A stretch of 64,000 nucleotides of DNA, from assembly GCF_051900535.1 (NCBI RefSeq), contig NZ_JBHZGI010000004.1, positions 186,001 to 250,000 on the forward strand, in the 5' to 3' direction. The translations under genes and the position numbers were made by a program. Numbering within the stretch: the stretch's first letter is position 1; each line of letters begins with the position of its first letter. A model generated the notes under the pieces. The model ran no database searches, was not told where the DNA came from, and saw only the letters and a list, made by a program, of their open reading frames with translations. This DNA is from Frateuria_A sp051900535 (GTDB lineage: Bacteria > Pseudomonadota > Gammaproteobacteria > Xanthomonadales > Rhodanobacteraceae). This document shows, one piece after another, positions 1-9,025 of this stretch.

Positions 1-335
1 GGCAGCGCCATGTCCGGCGCGCCGACCATCAATGGGATCATCCAGTTACCCAGGCCCACGAAGGCCGGCATGATCGCGCCGAAGATCATCACCAGCGCAT
101 GCATGGTGGTCATCTCGTTGAAGAAGTACGGCTGCACCAGTTGCATGCCCGGCTTGAACAGCTCCGCGCGGATAACCATCGCGAAGCTGCCGCCGATGAA
201 GAACATCAGCAGCGAGAAGACCAGGTACAGCGTGCCGATGTCCTTGTGGTTCGTGGACATGAACCAGCGCGTGAAGAAGTTCGACGGCGCGCCGTGGTGC
301 TCGTCGTGGTGATCGTGGGTGGCTGCGTGGGCCAT
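1..335 (-). CDS. ctaD: Cytochrome c oxidase subunit I, N-terminal part (cut by window edge)
   Basis: Subunit I carries the haem a and haem a3/CuB centre of the aa3-type terminal oxidase in the inner membrane. Only the first 111 codons are in the window. The reading frame starts MAHAATHDHHDEHHGAPSN, followed by the family signature FFTRWFMSTNHKDIGTLYLV and a first membrane helix. His79, in the segment TTMHALVMIFG, is the expected haem a ligand. The start ATG at 335 is preceded by GAGGTG about 8 bases upstream. It lies 51 bases after ctaC and is clearly in the same operon. The His-rich cytoplasmic N-terminus is common in this family. The rest of the protein lies to the left of the window. Confidence 0.95.
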   Translation of the reverse strand, partial: MAHAATHDHHDEHHGAPSNFFTRWFMSTNHKDIGTLYLVFSLLMFFIGGSFAMVIRAELFKPGMQLVQPYFFNEMTTMHALVMIFGAIMPAFVGLGNWMIPLMVGAPDMAL

Positions 336-386
336 GGCCTTGCACCTCTACCTAATGCGAATGCTTGAAAGCGGAAAAGCGGGCGA

Positions 387-1349
387 TCAGCCCTGCTTGC
401 CCGGCGTCTTGGCTGCCGGGGCGGCCGTGGTCGAAGCGGATGCCGGCGCGGCGGCGGTCGACGCCGGCGCCGGAACGGCCGGCGTCGCGGGCGCGGCCGG
501 CGGCGCCTTGCCGGCGGCCTCCTGCTGCGCCAGCCACTGGGCGAACTCGGCCTTGGAAACCGCCTTCACCACGATCGGCATGAAGCCGTGGTCCTGGCCG
601 CAGAGCTCCGCGCACTGGCCGCGGTAGGTGCCCGGCACCTTGATGTTGGTCCAGGCGGCGTTGACGATGCCCGGGATGGCGTCGATCTTCCAGCCCAGCG
701 CCGGCACCCACCAGGAGTGGATCACGTCGCCGGCGGTGATCACGAAGCGCACCTTGGTGTCGACCGGCAGCACCAGCGGCTTGTCGACGTTGAGCAGGTA
801 GGTGTTCTCGTCACCGACCTTGACCGACTTCGGATCCAGGCCCGAGTCCAGCTGGCGGGTCTCGTTGCTCTGCTCGTCGAGCTTGGACATGAAGCCGACG
901 CCGTCGATCGCCTTGCCCTGGTAGTCGACATAGTCGTAGCGCCACTTCCACTGGTAGCCAGTCACCTTGACGGTCAACTGCGAACCGGTGGTGTCGGCGA
1001 AGGACACGAGACCGCCGGTCGACATCCATGCCAGCACGATCAGGATGATCACCGGAATGGTGGTCCACACCACTTCGAGCATGGTGTTGTGCGACCACTT
1101 CTCGGCCACCGCACCGCGCGATTTGCGGAAGCGGAACATGGCGACGAACATCGCGCCGAACACCAGCACGCCGATCACCGTGCACACGCCGAGCGCGACG
1201 TTGTTGAGGAAGTAGGCCTCGGGCGACCACTCGCTGACGCCGCGCGTCATGTTGAGCTGGCCCGGCTGGGGGTTGGCCCATACCGCGCTGCTGAACAGCG
1301 CACAGGCCGCTGCCGCCCATGCCTTGATCCTGATGCCGCCAGATGTCAT
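387..1349 (-). CDS. ctaC: Cytochrome c oxidase subunit II
   Basis: This 320-residue protein is the CuA-bearing subunit that accepts electrons from cytochrome c and passes them to subunit I. A signal peptide (about 1-25) is followed by two membrane helices (about 50-75 and 95-115) and a periplasmic cupredoxin domain. The CuA ligands are all visible: His211 in VIHSWW, and Cys246, Cys250, His254 and Met257 in CAELCGQDHGFM. The last 55 residues are an Ala/Pro-rich tail with no known function. The open frame extends far upstream, but ATG 1349 gives the canonical signal peptide and has AAAGGTG upstream. It sits between the DUF2244 gene (20 bases) and ctaD. Confidence 0.96.
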   Translation of the reverse strand: MTSGGIRIKAWAAAACALFSSAVWANPQPGQLNMTRGVSEWSPEAYFLNNVALGVCTVIGVLVFGAMFVAMFRFRKSRGAVAEKWSHNTMLEVVWTTIPVIILIVLAWMSTGGLVSFADTTGSQLTVKVTGYQWKWRYDYVDYQGKAIDGVGFMSKLDEQSNETRQLDSGLDPKSVKVGDENTYLLNVDKPLVLPVDTKVRFVITAGDVIHSWWVPALGWKIDAIPGIVNAAWTNIKVPGTYRGQCAELCGQDHGFMPIVVKAVSKAEFAQWLAQQEAAGKAPPAAPATPAVPAPASTAAAPASASTTAAPAAKTPGKQG

Positions 1350-1369
1350 GTCTTGCACCTTTGTTGACC

Positions 1370-1855
1370 CTACCCGCGCTGCCGGCCTTGCATGTCCGCC
1401 AGCAGCACCTTGAGTTTTCTCGACAACTCGACGCGTTCCTCTTCGGCGAGGAACGAGCCGATCTCCATCTCGCGTCCATGCGACCCCAGCAGCAGACGCC
1501 CGTGCCCGTTGCCGGGCGCCAGTCGCACGCGCACCCAGTAGGACTGGAAGCACGCGCGGCGCCGCCCGGGCAGCGAGCGCACCTCCAGCGACTCCTCGTC
1601 GAGGCGGATGCGTTCGCTGCGGTCGCCCGCGCGCCAGGCCTGCCTCAATGCAAAGGCCATCGCGCAGGACTCGATCAGGGCAAACAGCGGAGCAAACACA
1701 TTCCCCTGCCACGCGCCCAGTCCGGCCGTCGTCAGCGCCAGGGCCGCCAGCACCATGATCAGGCGACGCAGCCCGCGTCGGCTGAGTGCGCGATTGGGCC
1801 GAAGCCACATCGTCACGCACGGCAGGCCGGCGCCAGCGGGTCGAAGCACGATCAT
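1370..1855 (-). CDS. DUF2244 family membrane protein
   Basis: A 161-residue protein of the DUF2244 family, whose function is unknown. It has the typical family opening (WLRPNRALSRRG near residue 16), two adjacent membrane helices at about residues 30-70, and a soluble C-terminal half with the pattern RACFQSYWVRVRL and a terminal basic helix. It is the first gene of the ctaC-ctaD operon, 20 bases upstream of ctaC. This suggests a role in oxidase assembly or membrane insertion, but that is inference from context only. The start ATG 1855 matches the usual family length; a longer frame exists upstream but runs into promoter-like DNA. No strong Shine-Dalgarno site is visible. Confidence 0.8.
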   Translation of the reverse strand: MIVLRPAGAGLPCVTMWLRPNRALSRRGLRRLIMVLAALALTTAGLGAWQGNVFAPLFALIESCAMAFALRQAWRAGDRSERIRLDEESLEVRSLPGRRRACFQSYWVRVRLAPGNGHGRLLLGSHGREMEIGSFLAEEERVELSRKLKVLLADMQGRQRG

Positions 1856-1883
1856 GGGAATCCGGCGTGCCTGGAACTGCGGA

Positions 1884-1913
1884 ATGATAGGCCGCTGAAT
1901 GACTGCGAGGCAA
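1884..1913 (-). promoter_or_regulatory. Candidate sigma-70 promoter of the DUF2244-ctaC-ctaD operon
   Basis: On the minus strand, TTGCCT (1913-1908) and TATCAT (1889-1884) are separated by 18 bases and lie 28 bases upstream of the DUF2244 start. Both boxes are close to consensus. The assignment is by eye only. Confidence 0.45.
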
Positions 1914-2130
1914 GAATGTCGCACCCGGCTGACCTGGATCACGCCATGAGAGACCGGCAGCCGGGGGCGGGAAGCGGTCATCCAGCGCTCGCGCGTGTGC
2001 GGCTGCGCGCTCGCTGCGGTGTGTATCCCGTCTGCGCGCCACGGCATGGGATCGGCCTAGCGTCTCGCCACCGCGCAGCCGCGGCCGTCGATGCGCCCGC
2101 GCACGGATGCGTGCGCCTGTGTGCGGGGCG

Positions 2131-2136
2131 TACAAT
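2131..2136 (+). promoter_or_regulatory. Candidate -10 box upstream of putA
   Basis: TACAAT lies 48 bases before the chosen GTG start of putA. No good -35 box is visible 17 bases upstream. It falls inside the longer open frame that starts at 2107, which argues for the downstream start. Confidence 0.3.
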
Positions 2137-2184
2137 TGCGGGCTTCGCCGCCGCCCCGGGCGGCCACCAGCCGCAGATCCCCAC

Positions 2185-5100
2185 GTGACGCAATCCATCC
2201 TGAGCCCCGAAATCCCCGCGGTCGCCGAGCCTGCGCGCGCCCGCATCACCGCCGCCTGGCTGCGCGACGAGACCGAAGCGGTGCTCGACCTGCTCGACCA
2301 GGCCGACCTGCCGCCGGAGGAGCGTGAGGCGGTGGTCGACCGCGCCGCCGCGCTGGTCACGCGCGTGCGGGCGCGGGCCAAGGACCAGAGCATGGTCGAG
2401 GCGTTCATGCGCCAGTACGACCTGTCCAGCGAGGAGGGCGTGCTGTTGATGTGCGTGGCCGAGGCCCTGCTGCGCATCCCCGACCAGAGCACCGCCGACA
2501 AGCTGATCCGCGACAAGCTCGGCGACGCCGACTGGCGCAAGCACCTGGGCCAGAGCGAGTCGGCGCTGGTCAACGCCTCCACCTGGGGCCTGCTCCTGAC
2601 CGGCCGGCTGGTCAACCTGGCCCAGACTACCCGCGACGATTTCACCGGCTCGCTGCGCCGGCTGGTCGCACGACTTGGCGAGCCGGCGATCCGCGCCGCG
2701 GTGCGCCAGGCCATGCGTCTGATGGGCCACCAGTTCGTGATGGGCCGCACCATCGACGAGGCGCTGGACCGCGCCAAGAAGAAGGAAAACGCGGCCTACC
2801 GCTATTCGTTCGACATGCTGGGCGAAGCCGCGCTGACCGCCGCCGACGCCGAGCGCTACCAGCAGGCCTACCGCGACGCCATCGCCGCGATCGGCCGCCG
2901 CGGGCCGCACCCCAACCACACCGACGCACCGTCGATCTCGGTCAAGCTCTCAGCGCTCTACCCTCGCTACGAGTCCGGCCAGCGCGAGCGCGCGCGCAAA
3001 GCGCTGGTCGCGCGGCTGCTGGAGCTCTCGCAGCTGTCGATGAAGGCCGGTATCGCGCTCTCGGTCGACGCCGAGGAAGCCGACCGCCTGGAGCTCTCGC
3101 TGGACATCATCGGCGAGGTGTTCGCGCACCCGTCGCTGGAAGGCTGGAATGGCTTAGGGATCGTGGTGCAGGCCTACTCCAAGCGCACCCCCTTCGTGAT
3201 CGACTGGCTCGTCGAGACGGCGCTGACCCACGGCCGGCGCTGGTACGTTCGCCTGGTCAAGGGCGCCTACTGGGATGCCGAGGTCAAGCGTGCGCAGGAA
3301 GGTGGCCTGGCCGGCTATCCGGTGTACACGCGCAAGCCGAACACCGACGTCTCCTACATCGCCTGCGCGCGGCGCCTGTTCAACGCCGGCCCGACGCTGA
3401 TCTACCCGCAGTTCGCCACGCACAACGCGCACACGATCGCCGCGGTACACCACCTCTCGCAGGGCCGGCCGTTCGAGTACCAGCGACTGCACGGCATGGG
3501 CGCGGACCTGTATGCCGAAGTGATCGGCGCGAACGGGCTCGGCGCGCCGTGCCGCGTGTACGCGCCGGTCGGCACGCACGAGGACCTGCTGCCGTACCTG
3601 GTGCGTCGCCTGCTCGAAAACGGCGCCAACACCAGCTTCGTCAATCGCGTGGTGGACGAGGACGTGCCGGCGCGCGAACTGGTCGCCGACCCCTGCCAGA
3701 CGGTGCGCTCGTTCGAGTCGATCCCGCACCCGCGCATCCCGCTGCCGGCCAACCTCTACGGTGAACTACGGAAGAATTCCATGGGCGTGAACTTTGCCAA
3801 CGACAACGAACTGAAGGCCTTGGCTGACGAGGCCAGCGCCCACCAGGGTCCGTGGACCGCGGGTCCACTGGTGCCCGGCGCGACCAGCCAGGGCCCGACC
3901 GTCGAGGTCACCGACCCGACCGACCGCCGCCGCAAGCTCGGCACCTACGTGGCCGCCGACGAGGCCACCGTGCAGAAGGCGCTGGCCAACGCGCACGCCG
4001 CGCAGGACCGCTGGAGCAACTTCCCGGTCGCCAACCGGGCGGCCATGCTCGAGTACGCCGCCGAGCAGCTCGAGGCTCGCCGCGGCGAGTTCATTGCCCT
4101 GTGCGTGCGCGAAGCAGGCAAGAGCCTGCCCGACGCGATCGCCGAGATCCGCGAAGCGGCCGACTTCCTGCGCTACTACGCGACCATGGCCAAGCGCCTG
4201 TTCGGCGAGCCGATCGCCCTGCCCGGCCCCACCGGCGAAACGAACCAGCTGTTCCTCGAAGGCCGCGGCGTATTCGTCGGCATCAGTCCGTGGAATTTCC
4301 CGCTGGCGATCTTCATCGGCCAGGTGAGCGCCGCGCTCGCCGCCGGCAACACGGTGATCGCCAAGCCGGCCGAGCAGACCAGCCTGATCGGCTACGTCGC
4401 CACGCAGCTGTTGCACGACGCCGGCATCCCGAAGGACGTACTGCAGTTCGTCCCCGGCGACGGCCCGACCGTCGGCGCCGCGCTGACCCGCGATCCGCGC
4501 GTGGCCGGCGTGGTGTTCACCGGCTCGACCGAAACCGCCTGGGCGATCAACCGCGCGCTGGCCGCGCGCAAGGCGCAGATCGCCATCCTGATCGCCGAGA
4601 CTGGCGGCCAGAACGCGATGATCGCCGACTCCTCCGCGCTGCCCGAGCAGATCGTCAAGGACGTGATGGCCTCGGCCTTCCAGTCCGCCGGCCAGCGCTG
4701 CTCGGCCGCGCGCGTGCTGTACGTGCAGGAGGACATTGCCGACAAGGTGATCACCATGCTCACCGGTGCGATGGCCGAGCTGAAGGTCGGCGATCCTGGC
4801 CTGCTCTCCACCGACGTCGGCCCGGTCATCGACGAGGACGCCAAGGCGATCCTGGTCGCCCACGCCGAACGCATGGACAAGGAAGCGAAGAAGATCGCCG
4901 AAGCGCCGATGGACCCGGCCGCGACCTCGCACGGCACCTTCTTCGCGCCGTGTGCCTACGAAATCCCGACGCTGTCGATCCTCGATCGCGAGATCTTCGG
5001 CCCGGTGCTGCACGTGCTGCGCTGGAAGGGCAGCGAACTGCCGCAGGTGATCGAGAAGATCAACGAAACCGGCTACGGCCTGACCCTGGGCGTGCACAGC

Positions 5101-5340
5101 CGCATCGACGCCACCATCGACTACATCGCGCGGCATACCCGCGTAGGTAACTGCTACGTCAACCGCAACCAGATCGGCGCTGTGGTCGGCGTGCAGCCGT
5201 TCGGCGGCGAAGGCCTGTCCGGCACCGGCCCCAAGGCCGGCGGCCCGCACTACCTGCTGCGCTTCGCCAGCGAGCGCACGCTGACGATCAACACCACGGC
5301 CGCCGGCGGCAATGCCTCGTTGCTGACCATCGGCGAGTGA
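2185..5340 (+). CDS. putA: Bifunctional proline dehydrogenase / L-glutamate-gamma-semialdehyde dehydrogenase
   Basis: PutA oxidises proline to glutamate in two steps: an FAD-dependent dehydrogenase and an NAD-dependent aldehyde dehydrogenase joined by a substrate tunnel. The dehydrogenase barrel occupies about residues 60-520, with segments RLVKGAYWDAE and YPQFATHNAHT. The aldehyde dehydrogenase domain follows from about 570, with PWNFPLAIF, FTGSTETAWAINR, ETGGQNAM and the catalytic Cys839 in GQRCSAARV. At about 1051 residues it is a short type-A PutA. It lacks the N-terminal ribbon-helix-helix DNA-binding domain of E. coli PutA, so it should not repress its own gene. I chose GTG 2185 because the sequence upstream (from ATG 2107) is Arg/Pro-rich and contains a TACAAT box; this start is uncertain. 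Confidence 0.93.
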   Translation: MTQSILSPEIPAVAEPARARITAAWLRDETEAVLDLLDQADLPPEEREAVVDRAAALVTRVRARAKDQSMVEAFMRQYDLSSEEGVLLMCVAEALLRIPDQSTADKLIRDKLGDADWRKHLGQSESALVNASTWGLLLTGRLVNLAQTTRDDFTGSLRRLVARLGEPAIRAAVRQAMRLMGHQFVMGRTIDEALDRAKKKENAAYRYSFDMLGEAALTAADAERYQQAYRDAIAAIGRRGPHPNHTDAPSISVKLSALYPRYESGQRERARKALVARLLELSQLSMKAGIALSVDAEEADRLELSLDIIGEVFAHPSLEGWNGLGIVVQAYSKRTPFVIDWLVETALTHGRRWYVRLVKGAYWDAEVKRAQEGGLAGYPVYTRKPNTDVSYIACARRLFNAGPTLIYPQFATHNAHTIAAVHHLSQGRPFEYQRLHGMGADLYAEVIGANGLGAPCRVYAPVGTHEDLLPYLVRRLLENGANTSFVNRVVDEDVPARELVADPCQTVRSFESIPHPRIPLPANLYGELRKNSMGVNFANDNELKALADEASAHQGPWTAGPLVPGATSQGPTVEVTDPTDRRRKLGTYVAADEATVQKALANAHAAQDRWSNFPVANRAAMLEYAAEQLEARRGEFIALCVREAGKSLPDAIAEIREAADFLRYYATMAKRLFGEPIALPGPTGETNQLFLEGRGVFVGISPWNFPLAIFIGQVSAALAAGNTVIAKPAEQTSLIGYVATQLLHDAGIPKDVLQFVPGDGPTVGAALTRDPRVAGVVFTGSTETAWAINRALAARKAQIAILIAETGGQNAMIADSSALPEQIVKDVMASAFQSAGQRCSAARVLYVQEDIADKVITMLTGAMAELKVGDPGLLSTDVGPVIDEDAKAILVAHAERMDKEAKKIAEAPMDPAATSHGTFFAPCAYEIPTLSILDREIFGPVLHVLRWKGSELPQVIEKINETGYGLTLGVHSRIDATIDYIARHTRVGNCYVNRNQIGAVVGVQPFGGEGLSGTGPKAGGPHYLLRFASERTLTINTTAAGGNASLLTIGE

Positions 5341-5489
5341 GCGCCGGTCAGGGATGGTGGCTTGCGGTGGAAACCCACCCTCGCCACCCCCCTAGTCCTG
5401 CATACCGCGCGCTCCAAAAAAAATAGTTCCGCGACGTGCAGTTGGCCTGGACGTGCGACCATGAGTCCCTGCCTCATCAAGCGCACGCC

Positions 5490-6899
5490 ATGGCCGACTC
5501 CGCCGAGCTGACCGCCGTCCTGCACCGCCTGCGTGCCGCGCAGGCGCGCGATCCCTTGCCTTCCTGGCAGGTGCGCGCCGATCGGCTGCAACGCCTGGCC
5601 CGCATGCTGCGCGAGCAACGCACGGCATTCGCCACGGCGATCGATGCGGACTTCGGCCAGCGACCGGTCGAGGAGACCGAGCTGCTGGAGCTGTTCCCCT
5701 CGCTTTCGGCCATCCGGCATGCGTTTCGCCACGGCAAGCGCTGGATGCGCCCGCGCCGCGCGCCGACGGCGCTGGCGTTCGTGCCCGGGCACAACCGCCT
5801 GCTGCCGCAGCCGCGTGGCGTGGTCGGCATCGTGGTGCCGTGGAATTACCCGCTGTTCCTGGCGGTCGGTCCTCTGGTCGACGCGCTGGTGGCGGGCAAC
5901 CGCGCCATGATCAAGATGAGCGAGTTCACGCCGCGCTTTGCGGCGCTGTTCGCCGAACAGGTCGCCGCGTATTTCGCCGACGACGAGGTCGTCGTGGTCA
6001 CCGGCGACGCGGCGGTGGCGCAAGCCTTCAGCGGCCTGGCCTTCGACCATCTGCTGTTTACCGGCTCGACCGCCGTCGGCCATCACGTGATGCGGACCGC
6101 TTCGGCGCATCTGACGCCGGTGACGCTGGAGCTCGGCGGCAAGTCGCCGGCCATCATCGGGCCGGGGGCCGACATGGCCCAGGCGGTCGAACGCATCCTG
6201 GTGGGCAAGCTGGTCAATGCCGGCCAGACCTGCATCGCGCCGGATTACGTATTGTTGCCCGCTGCGCGGGTGGAGGAATTCGTCAGCACGGCGCGCATCA
6301 CGATGGCGCGGCTGTACCCCGAGCTGGCCAGCAATCGGCAGTACACCAGCCTCATCTCCGATCGCCACTTCGAGCGCATGGCGGCGCTCCGCAATGAGGC
6401 GGCGAATGCCGGCGCGCGGATCGAGCCGCTGGACGGCGCACCGGCCGATCCGGCGCGCCGCCTGTTCCCACCGCAACTGCTGCTCGACGTGCCCGACGAC
6501 GCGAAGGTGATGCACGAGGAGATCTTCGGCCCATTGCTGCCGCTGGTCGCATGCGACTCGGTCGCGCAGGCGGTCGACTACGTCAACGCCCGCCCGCACC
6601 CGCTGGCGCTGTACCTGTTCGAGCGCGACCGCCCGACCATCGATGCGGTGCTGGCCCGCACCCAGGCCGGCGGCGTCACCGTCAACGACACGCTCTACCA
6701 CATCGCCCAGCACGGGCTGCCGTTCGGCGGCGTCGGTGCGTCGGGCATGGGCGGCTACCACGGCAAGGCGGGATTTGACACGTTTTCGCACCTCAAGCCG
6801 GTGTTCGCGCAGTCGCGCTGGAACGGTGCGGGGCTGCTGCGCCCGCCCTACGGTCCCCGCTTCCGGCGACTGCTGGAGCTGCTGCTGCGGCACGGCTGA
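5490..6899 (+). CDS. Coniferyl-aldehyde-type aldehyde dehydrogenase
   Basis: A 469-residue NAD(P)-dependent aldehyde dehydrogenase, closest by pattern to coniferyl aldehyde dehydrogenases (CALDH). These oxidise aromatic or long-chain aldehydes and lack the N-terminal extension of class 1 enzymes. Visible features are PWNYPLFLAVGP (cofactor site), FTGSTAVGHHV, the general base Glu214 in TLELGGKSP, the nucleophile Cys248 in NAGQTCIAP, and the C-terminal FGGVGASGMGGYHGKAGFDTFSH signature typical of class 3 or CALDH enzymes. ATG 5490 gives a natural N-terminus; an in-frame ATG at 5436 would add 18 residues. It lies 149 bases after putA and may be transcribed with it. The true substrate cannot be told from sequence. 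Confidence 0.85.
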   Translation: MADSAELTAVLHRLRAAQARDPLPSWQVRADRLQRLARMLREQRTAFATAIDADFGQRPVEETELLELFPSLSAIRHAFRHGKRWMRPRRAPTALAFVPGHNRLLPQPRGVVGIVVPWNYPLFLAVGPLVDALVAGNRAMIKMSEFTPRFAALFAEQVAAYFADDEVVVVTGDAAVAQAFSGLAFDHLLFTGSTAVGHHVMRTASAHLTPVTLELGGKSPAIIGPGADMAQAVERILVGKLVNAGQTCIAPDYVLLPAARVEEFVSTARITMARLYPELASNRQYTSLISDRHFERMAALRNEAANAGARIEPLDGAPADPARRLFPPQLLLDVPDDAKVMHEEIFGPLLPLVACDSVAQAVDYVNARPHPLALYLFERDRPTIDAVLARTQAGGVTVNDTLYHIAQHGLPFGGVGASGMGGYHGKAGFDTFSHLKPVFAQSRWNGAGLLRPPYGPRFRRLLELLLRHG

Positions 6900-6981
6900 C
6901 ATTCTTCGCAGGAGCCCACATGCACGTGCCGCCTACGGCACAGTGGCGACACTGCGGGCAGGCCACCTGCAGGAGCCCTCC

Positions 6982-7317
6982 ATGACCAAGCCGAATGTTC
7001 CCAACGACCAGCGCAGCCCGGGCCGGGCCAGCGCGAATGCGGGCCCGCAAAGCGGCCCCGGCGGCGTCGGCGGCGAGCCCAAGGGCACCCGCGTGGACGC
7101 CCGCTCGCAGGACCGCGGAGCACAAGCGGAACCGGCAGGCCACAAGCCACGCCCGGAGCACTCCCCGGACAAGGCGCAACCCGGTTACCGCGCGCGGCCC
7201 GCTGGGCAGAGCGGTCTCGGCGAGCAGGATGACCACGCCTCGACGATCCGCGAGCCGCAGGGCGACGGCAACTACATCGCCACCGATCGCGGCGACAAAC
7301 CGCTGCGCAACGGCTGA
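6982..7317 (+). CDS. Small hydrophilic, disordered protein of unknown function
   Basis: A 111-residue protein preceded by AGGAG seven bases before ATG 6982. It is rich in Gly, Pro, Arg, Gln, Asp and Ala, has no hydrophobic segment and no cysteine, and should be intrinsically disordered (PNVPNDQRSPGRA, QSGPGGVGGEPKG, GLGEQDDHASTIREPQGDG). It follows the aldehyde dehydrogenase by 82 bases and is followed by a hairpin that could stop transcription from both sides. I do not recognise a family. The composition recalls stress-related hydrophilins, but that is speculation. The good ribosome site and codon pattern support a real gene. Confidence 0.6.
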   Translation: MTKPNVPNDQRSPGRASANAGPQSGPGGVGGEPKGTRVDARSQDRGAQAEPAGHKPRPEHSPDKAQPGYRARPAGQSGLGEQDDHASTIREPQGDGNYIATDRGDKPLRNG

Positions 7318-7337
7318 CCATCCGCCGAACGATGCGC

Positions 7338-7370
7338 AAAAAAAACCTCCCCGCTCGCGCGGGGAGGTTT
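7338..7370 (-). terminator. Rho-independent terminator of fadL
   Basis: A perfect 12-base stem (AAACCTCCCCGC at 7343-7354 and GCGGGGAGGTTT at 7359-7370) has a TCGC loop. An eight-base A run at 7338-7345 gives a U-tract on the minus strand, 16 bases after the fadL stop. On the plus strand only three T residues follow, so it serves mainly fadL. Confidence 0.85.
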
Positions 7371-7385
7371 CGGTACTTCAAGCGA

Positions 7386-8825
7386 TCAGAACTTGTACTG
7401 CGCCGACAGGCTCAGCAGGTTGCCGTAGTCGTCGAAGTTGCCGGTCAACCTGTCGCCCGTGGCGCTCACCGAGTCGATGTGCGCCTGGTTCACGAAGATG
7501 TGCGCGTACGAAGCGTTGATCTCGAAGTGCTCACTGGCCTTGTAGCCGATACCCACCGCGGCGAACTTGCGGGTGGAGTCGGGCACGCGGGCGTCGCGGG
7601 TGGCGGTGTAGGTCGGCGTGGTGTCGACCGAGATGCCCGCACGCAGGGTCAGCTTGTCGTTGACGTAGTAGTCGCCGCCGATCGCCGCATACCAGGTGTT
7701 GCGCCAGTTGAAGGTCTCGACGCTGTCCGGCTGCGCCGGGTTGCCGTACTGCACGCGCAGTTCCTTGAACACGTCCCACTTGGTCCAGTTCAGATCGACA
7801 CCCAGGCCAAACTTCTCACCCTGGTGCCAGTAGCTGAAGCCGGCGCTGGCAGGCGTGGTGAAGTCGGCGGTGCCGGTGGTGTGGGTGAAAGGCACACCGC
7901 CGGCGGCGGCCAGCAGCGGAGCGACCTGCGGGCTGGACAGCAGCGCGGTCACGTTGGCCGGCACGGTGAAGTTGCCGGTGCCCTCGAGCTTGTGGGCGAT
8001 CTTGGAGCGGTAATTGAGGGCGAGCTTGTCGTTCGGGGTCAGCTTCCAGTACGCGCCCACCTGCCAGCCGTAACCCCAGTCGTCGCCCTTGACGCGGGCC
8101 AGGCCGTCCGAGCCCGGCGGCACCACCGTGCCGACCAGCTGCATGTACGCCGGCACCTGTGCCGCCGGGATCAGCCCGCCGGCCGCGCCCTGCTGGATCA
8201 GGCCCAGAGCGACGCCGTTGAAATTGATTGCCGAAGTCAGTTCGGCCGAGGTCTTCTGCGCGATGACGCTGGCGCCCAGCGAGAACTGATCGTTGACGTC
8301 GAACGAACCGGACAGTGTGGCGTCAAGGGACTCGAACCGGGACTTGACCGCGTTGTAGCGACCCTTCCAGTTCTGGCCATATTCGGTCTGGAAACCGAAC
8401 GGTACCGACAGGCCGAAGCCCAGATGCACGCGATCGGACACCTTGCTGGCAATGAACAGCGCGGGGATCGGCAGCGTCGTACCCGCATCGCCGCCGTCAC
8501 CGCCGCTGATCGGGCGACCCATCGCGTCCGTAGCGGTGCCCTTGAAGCGGGCGCTGAAGTTGATCGCGGTGACGTCGGCCTGCAGGTAGGTGCCGTCCAG
8601 GTCGGTCATCGCGGCGGGGTTGTTGACCACCACCGAGGCGTCGCCGCCGGCCGTCGCCGAACCGGCATAGGCGCGGCCCATGCCCTTGGCACTGTTCTCC
8701 TTCAGCTGGAAGGCACTGGCATCGGCCGCCTGCGGCAACGCCAGCGCACCGGCGACGGCAAAGCTCAGCGCGGCCAGCGCCAAAGGCCGGGCGCGGCCCG
8801 GGATGGAACGAAAAGACATAGGCAT
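7386..8825 (-). CDS. fadL: FadL-family outer membrane fatty acid transporter
   Basis: A 479-residue outer membrane beta-barrel of the FadL/OmpP1/TodX family, which takes up long-chain fatty acids or other hydrophobic compounds. A signal peptide (about 1-36, ending PQAADA) precedes the family N-terminus SAFQLKENSAKGMGRAYAGSA and the plug region with NNPAAMTDLDGTYLQ. The remainder shows alternating strands and ends with LSAQYKF, a C-terminal Phe typical of barrel proteins. The start ATG 8825 has AGGAG six bases upstream; a second ATG is two codons in. It is a single-gene unit ending at a strong terminator. The transported substrate is not known. Confidence 0.9.
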   Translation of the reverse strand: MPMSFRSIPGRARPLALAALSFAVAGALALPQAADASAFQLKENSAKGMGRAYAGSATAGGDASVVVNNPAAMTDLDGTYLQADVTAINFSARFKGTATDAMGRPISGGDGGDAGTTLPIPALFIASKVSDRVHLGFGLSVPFGFQTEYGQNWKGRYNAVKSRFESLDATLSGSFDVNDQFSLGASVIAQKTSAELTSAINFNGVALGLIQQGAAGGLIPAAQVPAYMQLVGTVVPPGSDGLARVKGDDWGYGWQVGAYWKLTPNDKLALNYRSKIAHKLEGTGNFTVPANVTALLSSPQVAPLLAAAGGVPFTHTTGTADFTTPASAGFSYWHQGEKFGLGVDLNWTKWDVFKELRVQYGNPAQPDSVETFNWRNTWYAAIGGDYYVNDKLTLRAGISVDTTPTYTATRDARVPDSTRKFAAVGIGYKASEHFEINASYAHIFVNQAHIDSVSATGDRLTGNFDDYGNLLSLSAQYKF

Positions 8826-9025
8826 CGCTTGCTCCTGCTTATCTTAAGACGCGGCTCGGGGTGGCAACGGAGACCGTCACGGCTGTTTTCATACGCGCGT
8901 TTGAGGCCCCCGCGCGACACTCTGCCCAGCCACCCTCGGGCTTGCAAGTGCGACCGCAGCATTGGCGGTGCACGCTGCTACCCTTCGCGTCCCCCGCCCC
9001 ACGCCATCGCCGTCGGAGTCGTCCC

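Larger units (their letters stand above)
1856..2184. other. Intergenic region between DUF2244 and putA
   Basis: This 329-base spacer between divergent operons holds the candidate oxidase promoter on the left and a candidate putA -10 box on the right. Open frames crossing it are GC-driven extensions of the flanking genes. I see no RNA gene or repeat in it. Confidence 0.5.

Noticed and set aside
387..2777. ctaC open frame extended upstream to 2777 (796 residues)
   Set aside because: The extra 476 residues are antisense to putA and out of frame through the DUF2244 gene. The true start at 1349 gives a signal peptide and the normal family length.
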